Assembly: GCA_041484845.1 (NCBI GenBank)
Contig: JBGPIK010000351.1
Location: 1-7,304 of the forward strand
DNA from: JBGPIK01 sp041484845
GTDB lineage: Bacteria > Desulfobacterota > Binatia > UBA9968
DNA: 7,304 nt
Direction of reading: 5' to 3'
Shown here: positions 5,575-7,304 of the stretch, piece after piece
Position numbering within the stretch: the stretch's first letter is position 1
Layout of the letters: every line of letters starts with the position of its first letter
Made by a program: the position numbers and the translations under genes
The notes under the pieces: model-generated
The model's input: only the letters and a program-made list of their open reading frames with translations
Told to the model about the DNA's origin: nothing
The model's database searches: none

Positions 5575-7104
5575 ATGAGCCTGCGCCAGCAACAGGTGGC
5601 GGTATTTTTAGCCACGGTTTTAATTATTTTCGGCCTTTTCGCAGCCGGGGTGTGGCTGATCGCTCGGCGTCTCACCACCGAGGCAACGCTTCAAACGGCG
5701 CTTTTGATGGCCCGGCAAGTAGAAATCGCATTGGCTGATAGCCTGCGGGATCGTCCGGTAGCGCGATCCAGAGCGCCATCCGGGACGCAATCATCTTCTT
5801 TCTGGAGTTTTCTCGGCAATATTTTTCCCGGTAGCAACCGAGCGCCCAGAGCACCATCCAACGCGATCCAGCCACCCTCGCGACGCACCGAGGTGAGAGG
5901 TCTCATGCGTGCCTTCATCGACCGCAGTGGCGGCCTCGAGGCGATGTGGGTTCTTAACGGCGACGGCAAGGTTCTGTACAGCTCGATGGGCAACGAAAAA
6001 GAGCAGTTTTTATTGGACACGACTCTGAATGAGAAATTGCGCCGCGGGATTACCACGATCAATTCTATCTCTAACGGTCAGTCTTCTTACTACGATGTGT
6101 TGGTCCCGTTGCAGATGCCGGCCGGAGTAAAAGGCCCCGGCGGCCTTCGTTTGTGGATTAACCCGGCCGATTGGACGGAGTTGCTGTCGGGGATGTGGCG
6201 GCAGCTCACGTTGTTGTTTGTTCTCGGGGGCGGTGTTGCTTTAGTGAGCGCTTTTCTTACCACCGCGCTTTACACCCGCCGTTTTCGCCTCATCGCTGAT
6301 ACGCTGCGCCAGGCGGAAGCCGGGACCTATCAAATACGCCCCCGGTATGCGAGCCGCGACGATGTCGCGACCAGCTTAGACCTGATCGATCGATTGGTCA
6401 TGAAGCAGCGCAAGACAACCGCCGTTCCCGCGCCGGTGCAGCGCCTCGCTATTGCTGCTCGCACGCTGGCTCACGAAGTTCGTACGCCTCTTAATGCATT
6501 GGCCATCCATCTTGAAGTGTTGAGAAACAGTTTCGCAACGGGTGATGGCGCGGATAATCGGCCACAGCGCTCGATTGCCGCCCTCGATTCAAGCGTTCGC
6601 CAGGTGGATCGCCTGGTGAGGGATTTCTCGGATTACTCGGCGCCGGTAACCATGGAGCGAAAACAATTTGACGCCGCCGAGGTCCTCGCAGCAAGCCTGG
6701 AAGCAGTAAGAGTTCAATGCGCGGCACAACAAATCACATTATCCAACGCACTTCCACCAGGTCCCTGGAAAATCCAGGGCGACGCGGTGCGGCTGCGCCA
6801 AAGTTTTGATAATCTGTTGCGCAACGCGATGGAGGCGCAGCCGAACGGCGGCGCGATCCGCGTCGCGGCGCGCACCAACGGTGAGCATTTATCCATTGAC
6901 ATCAGCGATGCCGGGCCCGGCGTGCCGCCCGAGCGGCGCGACGAACTATTCGAATTCGGCAAAACGACGAAGATAGGCGGCAGCGGCATAGGGCTGCCAT
7001 TAAGCCAGATCGTCGCGGAAGCTCATGGGGGATCTTTGGCTTATCAAGAAAACAACGGCAGCGGCGCGACGTTTCGTCTGACCCTGCCATTGGAAACGAG
7101 TTAG
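5575..7104 (+). CDS. Membrane sensor histidine kinase
   Basis: This 509-residue protein is a two-transmembrane sensor kinase. Order of parts: TM1 at about 8-30 (VAVFLATVLIIFGLFAAGVW); an extracytoplasmic region to about 208, with a Pro/Ser/Arg-rich linker near 60-105 and then a sensor-like part containing MWVLNGDGKVLYSS; TM2 at about 210-233; a HAMP-like linker; the H-box TLAHEVRTPLNAL with phosphoacceptor H300; the N-box DNLLRNAMEAQPNGG with N413 and N417; the G1 box DAGPG at 445-449; FEFGKTTK; and the G2 box GGSGIGLPLS from 468. It should autophosphorylate and pass phosphate to the response regulator 3 nt downstream. The frame is open upstream to 5233, but that part overlaps moaA antisense and lacks membrane or domain features, so I chose the ATG just before TM1; GTG 5566 is the alternative. 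The HEVRTPLNAL and kinase-core style resemble NtrB-like kinases. The signal sensed is unknown. Confidence 0.93.
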   Translation: MSLRQQQVAVFLATVLIIFGLFAAGVWLIARRLTTEATLQTALLMARQVEIALADSLRDRPVARSRAPSGTQSSSFWSFLGNIFPGSNRAPRAPSNAIQPPSRRTEVRGLMRAFIDRSGGLEAMWVLNGDGKVLYSSMGNEKEQFLLDTTLNEKLRRGITTINSISNGQSSYYDVLVPLQMPAGVKGPGGLRLWINPADWTELLSGMWRQLTLLFVLGGGVALVSAFLTTALYTRRFRLIADTLRQAEAGTYQIRPRYASRDDVATSLDLIDRLVMKQRKTTAVPAPVQRLAIAARTLAHEVRTPLNALAIHLEVLRNSFATGDGADNRPQRSIAALDSSVRQVDRLVRDFSDYSAPVTMERKQFDAAEVLAASLEAVRVQCAAQQITLSNALPPGPWKIQGDAVRLRQSFDNLLRNAMEAQPNGGAIRVAARTNGEHLSIDISDAGPGVPPERRDELFEFGKTTKIGGSGIGLPLSQIVAEAHGGSLAYQENNGSGATFRLTLPLETS

Positions 7105-7107
7105 TCA

Positions 7108-7304
7108 ATGGGCCGCTCGCGCACAAATGTTCTGGTGGTCGATGACGACGCCGCGACTCGTGACGGCTTGGTCGCACTCCTGGAAAGCTGGGGCTACGAT
7201 GCTTCCTCTGCAGCGGACGGATCGGCCGCGCTGAAAATCTGTGACAAGCAATTGCCATCCGCCATTATTACCGACCTGATGATGCCCGGGATGAGCGGAC
7301 TTGA
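7108..7304 (+). CDS. Response regulator, N-terminal receiver domain (3' end outside window)
   Basis: The ATG follows the kinase stop after 3 nt, and 65 codons are visible before the window ends. The segment is the first half of a CheY-like receiver domain: NVLVVDDD (7-14) supplies the acidic Mg-binding residues (D12, D13), and AIITDLMMPGMSGL (52-65) holds the phosphoacceptor D56 followed by the usual MMPGMSG loop. It is almost certainly the partner of the upstream kinase. The DDDAATRDGL and WGYDASSAADG stretches are reminiscent of NtrC-type sigma-54 activators, but the output domain is not in the window, so the class is unproven. No strong ribosome site precedes it; coupling to the kinase is likely. 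Confidence 0.93.
   Translation, partial: MGRSRTNVLVVDDDAATRDGLVALLESWGYDASSAADGSAALKICDKQLPSAIITDLMMPGMSGL

Overview
The window is an ordinary, densely packed bacterial chromosomal segment of moderate GC content (judged by eye, not computed). It holds eight protein genes, six complete and two cut by the window edges, plus one strong intrinsic terminator. I found no rRNA, tRNA, CRISPR array, insertion sequence or phage gene. The mix suggests a free-living, Gram-negative-type bacterium, because there is a predicted lipoprotein and an envelope M48 protease. A soil lineage such as Verrucomicrobiota or Acidobacteriota is my guess only; no marker gene fixes the taxon.

Layout. (1) Bases 1-1402, + strand: the end of a 2-oxoacid:ferredoxin oxidoreductase alpha subunit, then the complete beta subunit with its thiamine diphosphate site and four cluster cysteines (KorAB type). 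A perfect 14-bp hairpin with A and T tracts at 1417-1455 ends this operon and probably also the convergent one. (2) Bases 1476-3133, - strand: a two-gene unit of a molybdopterin-binding MoCF-domain protein followed 14 nt later by an isochorismatase-family hydrolase. (3) Bases 3134-3458: a 325-base stretch without a confident gene, containing an unexplained stop-free frame and weak promoter-like sequences. (4) Bases 3459-4425, + strand: an M48 zinc metalloprotease and, 4 nt later, a small predicted lipoprotein. (5) Bases 4456-5475, - strand: moaA, the radical SAM enzyme that starts molybdenum cofactor synthesis. (6) Bases 5575-7304, + strand: a membrane sensor histidine kinase followed 3 nt later by the start of its probable partner response regulator.

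How they fit together. KorAB joins 2-oxoacid (probably 2-oxoglutarate) decarboxylation to ferredoxin reduction. MoaA and the MoCF-domain protein are both molybdenum cofactor functions on the same strand, separated by the oppositely oriented protease-lipoprotein pair. The hydrolase coupled to the MoCF gene could act with a molybdoenzyme pathway, but no molybdoenzyme is visible here. The protease, lipoprotein and two-component pair are all envelope-linked, though nothing in the sequence proves a shared circuit.

I did not find a clearly novel system. The items most worth a second look are the MoCF-hydrolase pairing, the natural four-histidine C-terminus of the MoCF protein, the possible leader peptide before it, and the unexplained frame at 3163-3336.
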